Part shown: in pieces, positions 7,893 through 16,412 of the stretch
Numbering within the stretch: position 1 is the stretch's first letter
Layout: every line of letters begins with the position of its first letter
Assembly: GCA_035763745.1 (NCBI GenBank)
Contig: DASUAO010000014.1
Location: 1-64,000, forward strand
Direction of reading: 5' to 3'
DNA length: 64,000 nt
DNA from: DASUAO01 sp035763745
GTDB taxonomy: Bacteria; Actinomycetota; Acidimicrobiia; IMCC26256; PALSA-555
Position numbers and translations under genes: made by a program
The notes under the pieces: generated by a model
What the model saw: the letters and a program-made list of their open reading frames with translations, nothing else
What the model was told of the DNA's origin: nothing
Database searches by the model: none

Positions 7893-10085
7893 TCAGGGGT
7901 CGCGGGGCAGACCGAGGACGCGCTCGCCGATGATGTTGCGCTGGATCTCACTCGTGCCGCCGGCGATGGTCAGGTTGCGGTTGAAGAGGAACCCGCGGCC
8001 CCACCGCTCGCCCTCGCCCTCCGCGATCGCCCCGTCGACCCCCATGAGGCCGAGCCCGACCTCCTGGACGTGCTGGTCGTGCTCGACGCCGAGCAGCTTG
8101 CGCACCGACGCCTCGGAACCGCTCGGATCGGCCCCGGCGAGCGCAGCCAGGGTCAACCGGTACCCGAGACACGAGAGCGCGTGCGCCCGGGCGACGAGCC
8201 CACCGACCTCGTCGAGCACGAGCGGGTCGTCCCCCAGTCCACGCGCGTCGATCGCCTTGAGGATCTGCTCGAGCCCGTGGCCGAAGCTCATGCCCCCACC
8301 CATGAACACGCGCTCGTTCGCCAGCGTCGTACGCGCAGCACGCCAACCATCGTGCTCGACACCGATGAGGCAGTCGTCGGGGATGAAGGCATCGTCGAAG
8401 AACACCTCGTTGAACATCGCGTCGCCCGTGAGCTCACGAAGCGGTCGGATCGTCAGTCCCTCCGTGTGCTTCATGTCGATGAAGAAGCACGAGATCCCGT
8501 CGTGCTTCTCGGCGTCGGGGTTCGTGCGGGCGAGCAGGATCCCCCAGTCGGCCATCTGCGCCATCGACGTCCAGACCTTCTGGCCGTTGACCATCCACCC
8601 ACCCTCGACGCGCGTCGCCCGCGTCGAGAGGCTCGCGAGGTCCGAGCCCGCGCCGGGCTCGCTGAAGAGCTGACACCAGCTGATCTCCCCGCGCAGCGTC
8701 GGCGGGATCCACCGCTCCTGCTGCTCCCGGGTCCCGTACATGATCACCGGGGGCAGCGCCCATCCGCCGACCATGATCCCCGGACGCGCGACCTTCGCGG
8801 CGCGGAACTCTTCCTCGATGACCACCTGCTCGAGCGCCTTCGCGCCCCGCCCGAACGGCTCGGGCCACGTGGGGACGATGTAGCCGGCGTCCGCGACCCG
8901 ACGATGCTGCTGGTCCGAAGACAGGTCCTTCACCTCGTCGAGGAACGCCCGGACCTCGGCACGGACGGCGTCGGCCTCGGCGCCGAGGTCGACGCTCAAC
9001 GCGCGTCGCACCCCGGCGAGACCGAGCCGGCACGCGGTCTGACGCCATCCCGACGACGGTCCGAGGAGGCTCTGCAGGGTCATCGCGCGCCGCAGGTAGG
9101 CGTGCGCGTCGTGCTCCCAGGTGAACCCGATGCCGCCGAGCACCTGGATGCAGTCCTTGGCGTTCACGAACGCCGCGTCGATGGCGAGCGCGATCGCCGT
9201 CGCGCACGCGAGCGCCCGCTCCCGCGGATCGTCGTCGACCGCACGGGCCGCGTCCCACGCCGCGGCACGCGCGAGCTCGACTCTTGCGATCATGTCGGCG
9301 CACTTGTGCTTGACCCCCTGGAACTGCCCGATCGGCCGACCGAACTGCACGCGGTCCTTCGCGTAGGTGGCCGCGGTGTCGACGCACCATTGCGCAACGC
9401 CCACGAGCTCGGCCGCGCCGAACGTGCAGCTCAGATCGACGACACGTTCGGCGTCCACGCCATCGAGGATCCGAACCGCAGGCACCCACACGTCGTCCGC
9501 GACGAGCTCGGCGACTCGCCGCGTCGGATCGAGGCTCGGGAGCTCGGTGAGGGTGAGCTCGTCTGCTCGGAGCGCCACCCAGCGGACGCCGTCGCCGAGG
9601 CTCGCGGGAGCGATCACCACGTCGGCGAGGGCGCCGCCGAGCACCGGTCGGGCGATGCCCGCGACCACGATCCCGTCGTCGGTCTTCGTGGCCGACAGCC
9701 CACATCCGGCACCACCCGCGACGACGCCGACGAGCTCGCCCGACGCGAGACCGGGCAGCAGCTCCTTGCGCGTGCCCTCGTTCGACGAGCTCGCGACCAC
9801 CGCAGCGGCGAGCATCGTCGGGAGCATCGGTCCGGGCGCGAGCGCGCGCCCGAGCTCCTCGAGCACGACCACCAGCTCGGGGATCGCGAACCCCGACCCG
9901 CCGACGTCCTCGGCGACGTGGAGCCCGAGCCACCCCTGCTCGGCGAGTCCGCCCCAGTACGGTGGGAGCGTGTCGTGCTCGGCGTCGAGCGAGGCCCGCA
10001 GCACGCCGGCGACACCCTGGCGTTCGAGCCAGCCCCCGACGGCCTCGTGCAGCGCGAGATGTTCCTCTGTGGTCCCGATCGGCAT
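7893..10085 (-). CDS. Fused tandem acyl-CoA dehydrogenase (FadE34-like architecture)
   Basis: 730 residues containing two complete acyl-CoA dehydrogenase folds. The N-terminal half (about 1-350) has VQFGRPIGQFQGVKHK and ends GGIGFTWEHDAHAYLRR; the C-terminal half (about 365-730) has the SEPGAGSDLASLSTRA substrate/FAD loop and ends AGGTSEIQRNIIGERVLG. In mycobacteria a fused enzyme of this kind (FadE34) acts on steroid side-chain CoA thioesters, replacing the usual two-gene heterotetramer. Transcription is leaderless (TAGGAT 6 nt before ATG). A separate, unfused version of the same two halves lies at 42325-44402. Steroid specificity is inference. Confidence 0.85.
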   Translation of the reverse strand: MPIGTTEEHLALHEAVGGWLERQGVAGVLRASLDAEHDTLPPYWGGLAEQGWLGLHVAEDVGGSGFAIPELVVVLEELGRALAPGPMLPTMLAAAVVASSSNEGTRKELLPGLASGELVGVVAGGAGCGLSATKTDDGIVVAGIARPVLGGALADVVIAPASLGDGVRWVALRADELTLTELPSLDPTRRVAELVADDVWVPAVRILDGVDAERVVDLSCTFGAAELVGVAQWCVDTAATYAKDRVQFGRPIGQFQGVKHKCADMIARVELARAAAWDAARAVDDDPRERALACATAIALAIDAAFVNAKDCIQVLGGIGFTWEHDAHAYLRRAMTLQSLLGPSSGWRQTACRLGLAGVRRALSVDLGAEADAVRAEVRAFLDEVKDLSSDQQHRRVADAGYIVPTWPEPFGRGAKALEQVVIEEEFRAAKVARPGIMVGGWALPPVIMYGTREQQERWIPPTLRGEISWCQLFSEPGAGSDLASLSTRATRVEGGWMVNGQKVWTSMAQMADWGILLARTNPDAEKHDGISCFFIDMKHTEGLTIRPLRELTGDAMFNEVFFDDAFIPDDCLIGVEHDGWRAARTTLANERVFMGGGMSFGHGLEQILKAIDARGLGDDPLVLDEVGGLVARAHALSCLGYRLTLAALAGADPSGSEASVRKLLGVEHDQHVQEVGLGLMGVDGAIAEGEGERWGRGFLFNRNLTIAGGTSEIQRNIIGERVLGLPRDP

Positions 10086-10091
10086 GGTTGG

Positions 10092-10097
10092 ATCCTA
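10092..10097 (-). promoter_or_regulatory. Leaderless -10 element TAGGAT
   Basis: TAGGAT on the minus strand ends 6 nt before the ATG at 10085 of the fused dehydrogenase. Confidence 0.5.
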
Positions 10098-10135
10098 CGG
10101 GTCGAGCGAGACCCGCCTCCCGACGGAGCAGGGGC

Positions 10136-10345
10136 TCAGACGAGTCGCTCGTCGCCCCGCCACACGGAGATCGCCCCCGTGGGGCAGCCTTTCGCGCCGA
10201 GCACGATCTTGTCCTCGGGATCGCCGTCGGCGTCGATCACGTGTGCGAGGCCCACGTCGTCGAGCTCGAAGGTCGCCGGAGCCCAGTAGACGCACTGGCC
10301 CTGGCCCATGCACACGTCGTGGTCGATCTCGATGCGAAGCGCCAT
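10136..10345 (-). CDS. Small 3Fe-4S/4Fe-4S ferredoxin
   Basis: 69-residue ferredoxin with CMGQGQC near residues 12-18 and a C-terminal CPTGAI motif, giving three cysteines spaced as in single-cluster 3Fe-4S actinobacterial ferredoxins that feed cytochrome P450s. No P450 gene is in the window, so its redox partner is elsewhere. It is immediately upstream of the fused acyl-CoA dehydrogenase on the same strand but has its own leaderless promoter. Confidence 0.88.
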   Translation of the reverse strand: MALRIEIDHDVCMGQGQCVYWAPATFELDDVGLAHVIDADGDPEDKIVLGAKGCPTGAISVWRGDERLV

Positions 10346-10352
10346 CGCGTCG

Positions 10353-10358
10353 AGCCTA
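10353..10358 (-). promoter_or_regulatory. Leaderless -10 element TAGGCT
   Basis: TAGGCT on the minus strand ends 7 nt before the ferredoxin ATG at 10345; it overlaps the 3' end of the upstream kinase gene. Confidence 0.5.
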
Positions 10359-11735
10359 CGCGGGGCTCGCGCCGGCGACCGCGAGGAACCGCTGGTAGCG
10401 CGCTTCCGTCGGCCCCGTCCACGCCGCGTCGGCTTCGACGGTGCGTCCGATGCGAGCCCAGCGCCGTCCCTCGGTCATCGCCATCGGTTCCTCGAGTCCC
10501 GCGGCGATCCGCGCCAACCACGCCGAGCCCAGGGCGCCGCCCTCGGGCACCGCCACGCACTCGATCGGGACCTGCGTCGCATCGGCGACCGCGTGCAGCC
10601 ATTCGTCGACCCGGTTGCCCCCACCACTCACGACCAGGCGGCGCGGTGCGAAGTCGGTGTGCGCCCCGACGGTGTCGATCACGCGCCGGACCACGAAGCC
10701 CGACGCCTCGAACGCGGCGCGCCGGACCGCGGCCGCGTCGTGCGTCAAGTCCAGGTCGACGAGCGACGCCCGCCGGTCCGGGTCGTGGAACGGCGTGCGC
10801 TCCCCCCTCGGATACGGCGCCCAGACCGGAACCCGGCCCGGCTCCGGCGGGGCCGTGGCGTCACCGAGCAGCCCCGCCGCCCAGTTGCAGAACAGGCCGC
10901 CCGCATTCGACGGTCCGCCCACCATGAGCTTCCCGGCCGCGGTGTGCGGGATCGTCCAGAACCCGGGGACGCTGACCTCCGAGCCGTCGTCGGGTGCGTC
11001 GACGACCGCCCACACGATGAGGGTGGTGCCCAGGATGACGAACACATCGCCCGCGTGGTCGGCGCCGGCGACCAGCTGCTCCGCGAGCGCGTCCACGCAC
11101 CCTGACGCCAGGGGCGGGCCGTCGCCGTCGATGCGCCCTGCCTCCCATCCGGTCGGCACGAGGCGAGGGAACTGCTCGACGCGGGCTCCCGCTTCGGCGG
11201 CGACCGCCGGGTCCCAGGCCGTCCAGTCGAACAGCGGATGGGTGGACGCGGCGGTGGCCGTGTCGAGCACGCCTTCGCCGCAGAGCGCGTGGTTCGCGAC
11301 CGCCTGCGCCGGCCAGTAGCCGGCCGCGTCGGGTGCCTCCGCCGCGCACCAGCGCAAGAACCCGAGGAGCTCCCCGCTCTCGGCGGGACTGCCGTCGGCG
11401 CGCTCACGCCCGCCGCCCGCGCGGCCGCGCTCGTCCCCGTAGAGCAAGCCGGGGGTCACGGGGATCCCGTCGGCGTCGACGGCAACGAGCGACGGCACCA
11501 TGGCGGCGACGCTCACGCCGAGCACGTCCAGGTCCGTGGAGACCACGGCGTAGGCCTCGCGCGGCCCGCGCCGCCATGCGATCTCGGCGTCGTGCTGGAA
11601 CCGCCCCGGGCTCGGAACCCCGACGTCGTGGGGGACGCGCGCGGTGGCGACGACGTTGCCGTCGTGGTCGGCGGCGACCGCCTTGACCGAGGAGGTGCCG
11701 ATGTCGAGCCCGACCGTCACCTCGGTGCGGCTCAC
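10356..11735 (-). CDS. FGGY-family carbohydrate kinase
   Basis: 459 residues with the ASKHA phosphate-1 motif near the N-terminus (GLDIGTSSVKAVAAD), a GTTLIVWAVVD phosphate-2-like segment and a C-terminal VVSGGGNRVDEWL adenosine motif: an ATP-dependent sugar or polyol kinase of the xylulokinase/gluconokinase group. GTG at 11735 overlaps the stop of the inositol-phosphatase-like gene (GTGA), implying co-translation; together they may phosphorylate and dephosphorylate cyclitols or pentitols, though substrates cannot be fixed. No transporter is adjacent. Confidence 0.8.
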   Translation of the reverse strand: MSRTEVTVGLDIGTSSVKAVAADHDGNVVATARVPHDVGVPSPGRFQHDAEIAWRRGPREAYAVVSTDLDVLGVSVAAMVPSLVAVDADGIPVTPGLLYGDERGRAGGGRERADGSPAESGELLGFLRWCAAEAPDAAGYWPAQAVANHALCGEGVLDTATAASTHPLFDWTAWDPAVAAEAGARVEQFPRLVPTGWEAGRIDGDGPPLASGCVDALAEQLVAGADHAGDVFVILGTTLIVWAVVDAPDDGSEVSVPGFWTIPHTAAGKLMVGGPSNAGGLFCNWAAGLLGDATAPPEPGRVPVWAPYPRGERTPFHDPDRRASLVDLDLTHDAAAVRRAAFEASGFVVRRVIDTVGAHTDFAPRRLVVSGGGNRVDEWLHAVADATQVPIECVAVPEGGALGSAWLARIAAGLEEPMAMTEGRRWARIGRTVEADAAWTGPTEARYQRFLAVAGASPA

Positions 11736-12517
11736 CGGTCGCCCTCGGTCTTCGCGAGGAGCGCGAGCACCTCGTCGTGGAGGTGGGCGTTGGTCGTGAC
11801 GCAGCCTCCGGGGCCCACCGGCGGCCCACCCGCGCGCGACGAGCACCGGCCGCCTGCCTCTTCGATGATCGGCCGCAACGCGGCGACGTCCCAGTACGCG
11901 AGCTCGGGTTCGATCATGATCTCGGCGGCACCCTCGGCGACGAGCATGTGACCCCAGAAGTCGCCGTAGGCCCTGGACCGCCACGCACTCCGAGTGAGCT
12001 CGAGGACGCGCGCATCGAGGCCCTCCGGCTCCCAGTCCCGCACGTTGTCGAAGCACACCTGCGCATCCCCGACGGCGTGGATCTCGGAGACGTGGATCGG
12101 GTCGCCATCGGCGAACGCCCCACCCCCGCGGGCGCCCCACCACCGGCGTCCGAGGGCCGGGGCCGACACGACACCGACCACCGGCTCACCGGCGACCTCG
12201 AGCGCGAGGAGCGTTGCCCACACGGGGACGCCGCGCACGTAGCTCTTGGTCCCGTCGATCGGGTCGACGATCCATCGGCGCTCGGCCGTCCCCGAAGTCC
12301 CGAGCTCCTCGCCGAGGATCGCATCGTCCGGCCGCTCCGCCGCCAGGCGGTCCCGGATCATCTCCTCGACCGTCCGGTCGGCCTCGCTCACCGGGGTCAG
12401 GTCCGGCTTCGTCTCGACCCGGAGGTCGTGCGCGCGGAAGCGGTCCGTGGTGATCGCGTCCGCGGCGTCGCAGAGCGTGTGCGCGAGCGCGAGATCAGAG
12501 GTCAGGTCGTCGCCGAT
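11732..12517 (-). CDS. Inositol monophosphatase / histidinol-phosphatase (HisN-type), probable ATC start
   Basis: Mg-dependent phosphatase with the family metal motifs GEELG, WIVDPIDGTKSYVRG and YWDVAALRPIIEEAGG. The first ATG/GTG in frame (GTG 12391) would delete the N-terminal helices; family homology continues upstream (SDLALAHTLCDAADAIT, then VETKPDLTPVSEADR). No ATG, GTG or TTG exists in that stretch, but TACATT, a -10-like hexamer, ends 6 nt before an in-frame ATC at 12517, giving 261 residues, the usual HisN length. The gene overlaps the downstream kinase by GTGA. Histidinol phosphate or a cyclitol phosphate are both possible substrates. Confidence 0.78.
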   Translation of the reverse strand: MGDDLTSDLALAHTLCDAADAITTDRFRAHDLRVETKPDLTPVSEADRTVEEMIRDRLAAERPDDAILGEELGTSGTAERRWIVDPIDGTKSYVRGVPVWATLLALEVAGEPVVGVVSAPALGRRWWGARGGGAFADGDPIHVSEIHAVGDAQVCFDNVRDWEPEGLDARVLELTRSAWRSRAYGDFWGHMLVAEGAAEIMIEPELAYWDVAALRPIIEEAGGRCSSRAGGPPVGPGGCVTTNAHLHDEVLALLAKTEGDR

Positions 12518-12523
12518 GCCGGG

Positions 12524-12529
12524 AATGTA
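12524..12529 (-). promoter_or_regulatory. -10-like TACATT before an ATC start
   Basis: TACATT on the minus strand ends 6 nt before the in-frame ATC at 12517, the same geometry as the leaderless ATG and GTG genes in this window. Confidence 0.4.
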
Positions 12530-12608
12530 GTGCGTCAGCGTTCGACGGCCGTGCAGAACGTGAACGCCTCCGCGGACGGACCGTCGCGGCGGGTGACCGA
12601 AGATCCGG

Positions 12609-13790
12609 TCAACGCTTCGGCACCTCGATCACGGTCGCCGAGCCCATGCCGCCACCGGCACACATCGTGGCGACCCCGATCCCACCGCCGCGCCGACGCA
12701 GCTCGTGCGCGAGCGTCGTGATCATGCGAGCACCGGTTGCCGCGACCGGGTGCCCGAGTGAGCAACCGCTGCCGCTCACGTTCACGATCTCGTGGTCGAA
12801 CCCGAGGATCCGACTCGAAGCGACGGCCATCGAGGCGAACGCCTCGTTGATCTCGACCAGGTCGACGTCGTCGACGGCCAGACCGGCGCGCGCGAGCGCC
12901 TTCGGGACCGCGACCGTCGGCCCCAGCCCGGTGTCGGCCGGAGGCACACCCGCGGAGGCCCAGGACCGGACGATCGCGAGCGGCTCGTGGCCGTGCTGCT
13001 CTGCGTACTCGGCGTCGCAGAGCACCATCGCACACGCGCCGTCGTTGAGGCCCGAGGAGTTCCCGGCCGTGATCGAGAACCCGGGGATCTCAGGGTGCAG
13101 CGGCGGGAGCGCGGCGAGCTTCTCGAGGCTCGAGTCGCGGCGGGGATGCTCGTCGGTGTCGAAGATCCGCGTCTCACCCTTCCCGACCGGCACCTCCACG
13201 GCGAAGATCTCCTCGGCCAGACGCCCGTCGTCGATCGCGGCGATCGCGCGCCGGTGCGACTCGTACGCCCAGTAGTCCATGTCCTCGCGGCTCACGTCGG
13301 CCTTCCGCGCGGTGTTCCAGCCGACAGTGATCGACATGTCCATGGTCGGGGCGTCGGGCGTCTCGGGGTGGCTCGGCGACAGCCACTGCTGCACGCCGCT
13401 GTAGGCACCGGGGAGCTTCTTGAGCACCTGCGGCGACTGGCTGATCGACTCCGTCCCGCCCGCGATGACGACGCGGTCCATGCCCGCACGGATGCTGCCG
13501 GCCGCGGTCTGCACCGCCGCCATGCCCGACGCGCAGTGACGGTTGTGCGCGACCCCCGGCACCTCGATGAGGCCGAGCTCGATCGCGACGTACCGGGCGA
13601 TGTCGCCACCACCCTGGAGCACCTCGCCGAGCACCAGGTCGTCGACGTCCTCGGTCGCGACGCCCGATCGCTTCAGGGCGGACTCGACGGCCAGACGGCC
13701 CAGGTCGAAGGCGCTGAACCCGACGAGGGAGCCGCGCCGGGCGGTCCCGATCGGCGTGCGCGCCGCGGCGACGATGACGGCTTCACCCAT
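12609..13790 (-). CDS. Acetyl-CoA acetyltransferase / 3-ketoacyl-CoA thiolase
   Basis: 393-residue thiolase with nucleophile C86 (HNRHCASGMAA), the VEINEAFA motif, the GHPVAATGAR histidine and the C-terminal CAGGGMG cysteine, so the full catalytic set is present. It cleaves 3-ketoacyl-CoA to acetyl-CoA plus a shortened acyl-CoA, or condenses in reverse. It diverges from an acyl-CoA ligase; the palindrome at 13869-13884 sits between both promoters. ATG 13790 has a GAGGAG ribosome-binding site, so this side has a leader of roughly 60 nt. Confidence 0.9.
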   Translation of the reverse strand: MGEAVIVAAARTPIGTARRGSLVGFSAFDLGRLAVESALKRSGVATEDVDDLVLGEVLQGGGDIARYVAIELGLIEVPGVAHNRHCASGMAAVQTAAGSIRAGMDRVVIAGGTESISQSPQVLKKLPGAYSGVQQWLSPSHPETPDAPTMDMSITVGWNTARKADVSREDMDYWAYESHRRAIAAIDDGRLAEEIFAVEVPVGKGETRIFDTDEHPRRDSSLEKLAALPPLHPEIPGFSITAGNSSGLNDGACAMVLCDAEYAEQHGHEPLAIVRSWASAGVPPADTGLGPTVAVPKALARAGLAVDDVDLVEINEAFASMAVASSRILGFDHEIVNVSGSGCSLGHPVAATGARMITTLAHELRRRGGGIGVATMCAGGGMGSATVIEVPKR

Positions 13791-13861
13791 GACGTGGGCT
13801 CCTCGCTCGGAGTGGGTTCGATCCGCAGAGCGGCGTTCGACGGCGCTCCACGACGGCACGG

Positions 13862-13867
13862 AGCCTA
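13862..13867 (-). promoter_or_regulatory. -10 element TAGGCT for the thiolase
   Basis: TAGGCT on the minus strand lies immediately downstream of the palindrome at 13869-13884; a transcript from here would carry the GAGGAG site before ATG 13790. Confidence 0.4.
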
Positions 13868-13868
13868 T

Positions 13869-13884
13869 CTGACACTGCTGTCAG
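13869..13884. promoter_or_regulatory. CTGAC-N6-GTCAG palindrome in a divergent promoter
   Basis: CTGACACTGCTGTCAG. It touches the thiolase -10 on one side and lies 18 bp upstream of the ligase -10 on the other, so one bound dimer could control both genes. Confidence 0.75.
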
Positions 13885-13902
13885 GTCGATCGGTGCTCGC
13901 GC

Positions 13903-13908
13903 TAGGTT
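13903..13908 (+). promoter_or_regulatory. Leaderless -10 element TAGGTT
   Basis: TAGGTT ends 7 nt before the GTG at 13916; the palindrome 13869-13884 occupies the -35 position. Confidence 0.55.
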
Positions 13909-13915
13909 CGCACCC

Positions 13916-15433
13916 GTGCCGGAGTGGGGGGACCTCCAGGAGGACCAGCTGCGCTTCATGGCGCGGACCATCCCCGACGAGCTCGCGTACCGGAACCTCG
14001 ACGCGGGAACCTCGCTCACCTTCGCCGAGTGGGACGCCGAGTCCAACCGCCTCGCCCGCGGGCTCATCGGGCTCGGCGTCGAGCAGGGCGATCGCGTGTC
14101 GATCTTCCTGCCCGCCGAGGAGGTGCTCCGCTGGATCGTCGCGTACGCCGCGGTGCACAAGGCGGGCGCGGTCGCGGTCCCGACGAACACGCGGCTGTCG
14201 AACCCCGAGCTGGTGTCGATCCTCGGGCACGCCGAGATCGTGGTGTCGCTCACCTGCGAGGACCTGCTACCGACCGCGATCGCGATCCAGCCCGAGATCC
14301 CGAGCTTCCGCACGATCGTGAGCAGCGGCACGTGGGACGAGGTCCTCGACGACGACGCATCCGACATCCAGGTGCCGGTCGCGCTCACGGATCTGGCCGA
14401 TGTCATGTACACGTCGGGCACGACCGGGCTCCCGAAGGGCATCGCCGTCCGCCACGACAACGCCGCGATGATCCCCAACCACGAGCCCCTCTGGACGGGC
14501 GGTGGCTGGCTCCACGGCGCGCCGTTGTTCACGTTCGCCGGGATCGCGTTCATCTACAACCCCATGAAGATGGGCCTCACCGCGCTCTACCACCCGAAGT
14601 TCGACGCCGGCCGGTGGCTCCGCTACGTCGAGACGGAACGCCCGACCCACACCCTGCTCGTCCCCGCGTTCGCCGAGCTGATCGTCGCCCACCCCGACTT
14701 CGCGACCGCCGACCTGTCGAGCCTCGTGCAGGTGTCGATCGGGAGCGCACCCATCGCGCCGAAGACCCACCAGATCCTCATCGAGCGACTCCCCCACGCG
14801 AACGTCGGAAACTCGTTCGGGATGAGCGAGGCCGGCCCGGCGTACATCGTGATGCCACCCGAGGAGATCCCGAAGCGCATCGGCTCCGTGGGCAAGCCCA
14901 TCGGTCCCATGGAGATCCGCGTCGTCGACGACCACGACGACGACCTGCCCGCTCGCGAGGTCGGCGAGCTGCTCATGCGCATGCAGGGCAAGCAGCGCGA
15001 GTACTACAAGGACGACGCCGCCACCGCGAGCACCTGGACGCCGGACGGCTGGCTGCGCACCGGCGACCTCGCGTACCTCGACGAGGACGGCTACCTCTAC
15101 ATCTGCGGTCGCAAGAAGGACATGATCATCCGCGGCGGGAACAACATCTACGCCACCGACGTCGAGGCGGTGCTGCTCGAGCATCCCGACGTCCAGGAAG
15201 CGGCTGTCGTCGGCGTCCCGCACACCGTCCTGGGCGAGGACGTCGGCGCGTGGGTCGTGTGCAAGCCCGGCACGAGCCTCGACGCCGCGACGCTCGACGC
15301 CTTCTGTGCCGAACGGCTCGCCGACTACAAGCGCCCCCGGGTCGTGCACTTCACCGACGAGCTGCCCCGCAACGCGGTCGGCAAGGTGCTCAAGCACCGC
15401 CTGCGCGACGACGCGACTACATTCCGGACCTGA
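13916..15433 (+). CDS. AMP-dependent acyl-CoA ligase
   Basis: 505-residue ANL ligase with P-loop YTSGTTGLPKG, the hinge segment LRTGDLAYLDEDGYLYICGRKKDMI and catalytic lysine in NAVGKVLKHRLR near the C-terminus. It would form a CoA thioester from a free acid. The GTG start at 13916 follows a leaderless promoter under the shared palindrome. It diverges from the thiolase and is followed by a MaoC-like dehydratase, VOC protein and a second ligase-like protein, suggesting one beta-oxidation-type pathway. Confidence 0.88.
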   Translation: MPEWGDLQEDQLRFMARTIPDELAYRNLDAGTSLTFAEWDAESNRLARGLIGLGVEQGDRVSIFLPAEEVLRWIVAYAAVHKAGAVAVPTNTRLSNPELVSILGHAEIVVSLTCEDLLPTAIAIQPEIPSFRTIVSSGTWDEVLDDDASDIQVPVALTDLADVMYTSGTTGLPKGIAVRHDNAAMIPNHEPLWTGGGWLHGAPLFTFAGIAFIYNPMKMGLTALYHPKFDAGRWLRYVETERPTHTLLVPAFAELIVAHPDFATADLSSLVQVSIGSAPIAPKTHQILIERLPHANVGNSFGMSEAGPAYIVMPPEEIPKRIGSVGKPIGPMEIRVVDDHDDDLPAREVGELLMRMQGKQREYYKDDAATASTWTPDGWLRTGDLAYLDEDGYLYICGRKKDMIIRGGNNIYATDVEAVLLEHPDVQEAAVVGVPHTVLGEDVGAWVVCKPGTSLDAATLDAFCAERLADYKRPRVVHFTDELPRNAVGKVLKHRLRDDATTFRT

Positions 15434-15445
15434 CGTCACCGTCAG
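15430..15445. promoter_or_regulatory. CTGAC-N6-GTCAG palindrome (operator candidate)
   Basis: CTGACGTCACCGTCAG overlaps the TGA stop of the ligase (15431-15433) and lies 31 bp before the GTG of the MaoC-like gene, so it may give the downstream genes their own control. Confidence 0.65.
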
Positions 15446-15476
15446 CAACCCCGCGACGACGAAGGAGCACGCGCCC

Positions 15477-15932
15477 GTGGCACTCACCGAGCTCAAGGGT
15501 CAGAGCACCGGCACCCAGAGGGTCGTGATCGAGCGCGGCCCGGTGAAGGTGTTCGCCGAGGCACTCCTGGACGACGACCCCGCGTATCGGGGCGACACGG
15601 CACCGGTCCCCCCCACCTTCCCGTTCGTCATGTCCTACTGGGGGTCGATGGGCGAGGGCGGCGCGGCCGGGCTGCCGATCGACAAGCTCCGCGGCCCGGG
15701 TCGGGCGATCCTCCACGGGGAGCAGGCCTTCGAGTACTACCGCTGGCCGAAGGTCGGTGACGTGCTCGAGGGCACGGGCACGATCAGCGACGTCTACGAG
15801 AAGGAGAAGTCGAGCGGCGGCAAGCTCGAGTTCTACGTCACCGAGACGGACTGGAAGGACGCCACGACCGGGGAGCCGGTGTGCAAGGCGATCTTCACCC
15901 TCGCGATCAACGTCCGCCCGCCGAAGGAGTAG
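15477..15932 (+). CDS. MaoC-like / FAS1-type dehydratase half-domain
   Basis: 151-residue hotdog protein matching the N-terminal (non-catalytic or regulatory) half of two-part MaoC enoyl-CoA hydratases: it has the PTFPFVMSYW and LHGEQAFEYYRWPKVGDVL segments but not the complete D/H catalytic loop of the second half. Such halves normally act with a partner (HadA/HadB or ChsH1/ChsH2 type); none is adjacent. AAGGAG precedes the GTG at 15477. Expected to take part in hydration of enoyl-CoA. Confidence 0.75.
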   Translation: MALTELKGQSTGTQRVVIERGPVKVFAEALLDDDPAYRGDTAPVPPTFPFVMSYWGSMGEGGAAGLPIDKLRGPGRAILHGEQAFEYYRWPKVGDVLEGTGTISDVYEKEKSSGGKLEFYVTETDWKDATTGEPVCKAIFTLAINVRPPKE

Positions 15933-15939
15933 CGCCCCG

Positions 15940-16404
15940 ATGGGGGCCGCCTACAACCACCTCGGCCAGTGCGTCACCGACCTCGACCGCTCGCGGCGCT
16001 TCTACGTCGAGGTCCTCGACTTCGCGGTCGAACGGGAGATCCAACCACCCGACGACCTCTCCGCGAAGCTGCTCCGCCTCTCCGCACCGCTCGGGATGAC
16101 GGCCTGCTACCTGCGACGCGACGGTCTCGTGCTCGAGCTGCTGCACTTCTCCGGCGAGGGCGGGGCCCCGCGGCCCTTCGTCGAGCGCACCATGAACGAT
16201 CCGGGCCTCACGCACCTCTCCTTCAGCGTCGACGACGTCGCGGCGACGTGTGCGCTCGTCGTCGCGCACGGGGGCAGCGTGCTCGACGACACCGACATCG
16301 GTGCCGGGATCTTCGTGCGCGACCCCGACGGGCAGCTCATCGAGCTGCTGCCGATGAGCTATCGGCAGCACCTCGACGCGGCGGCCGGGGCCGCGGGATC
16401 CTGA
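15940..16404 (+). CDS. VOC-superfamily (glyoxalase/dioxygenase-like) protein
   Basis: 154 residues with two beta-alpha-beta3 repeats: NHLGQCVTDLDRSRRFYVEVL opens repeat one, THLSFSVDDV opens repeat two, and FVRDPDGQLIELL closes it. His and Glu near these positions are metal ligands in the family, which includes glyoxalases, epimerases and extradiol dioxygenases. Its place between a dehydratase and a ligase-like gene suggests an epimerase or isomerase role on a CoA intermediate, but that is inference. The ribosome-binding site lies in the previous stop (AAGGAGTAG). Confidence 0.8.
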   Translation: MGAAYNHLGQCVTDLDRSRRFYVEVLDFAVEREIQPPDDLSAKLLRLSAPLGMTACYLRRDGLVLELLHFSGEGGAPRPFVERTMNDPGLTHLSFSVDDVAATCALVVAHGGSVLDDTDIGAGIFVRDPDGQLIELLPMSYRQHLDAAAGAAGS

Positions 16405-16412
16405 CCGATCCC

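Noticed and set aside
7878..10289. 803-codon open frame antisense to the fused dehydrogenase
   Set aside because: No domain features; the opposite strand encodes two intact dehydrogenase folds.
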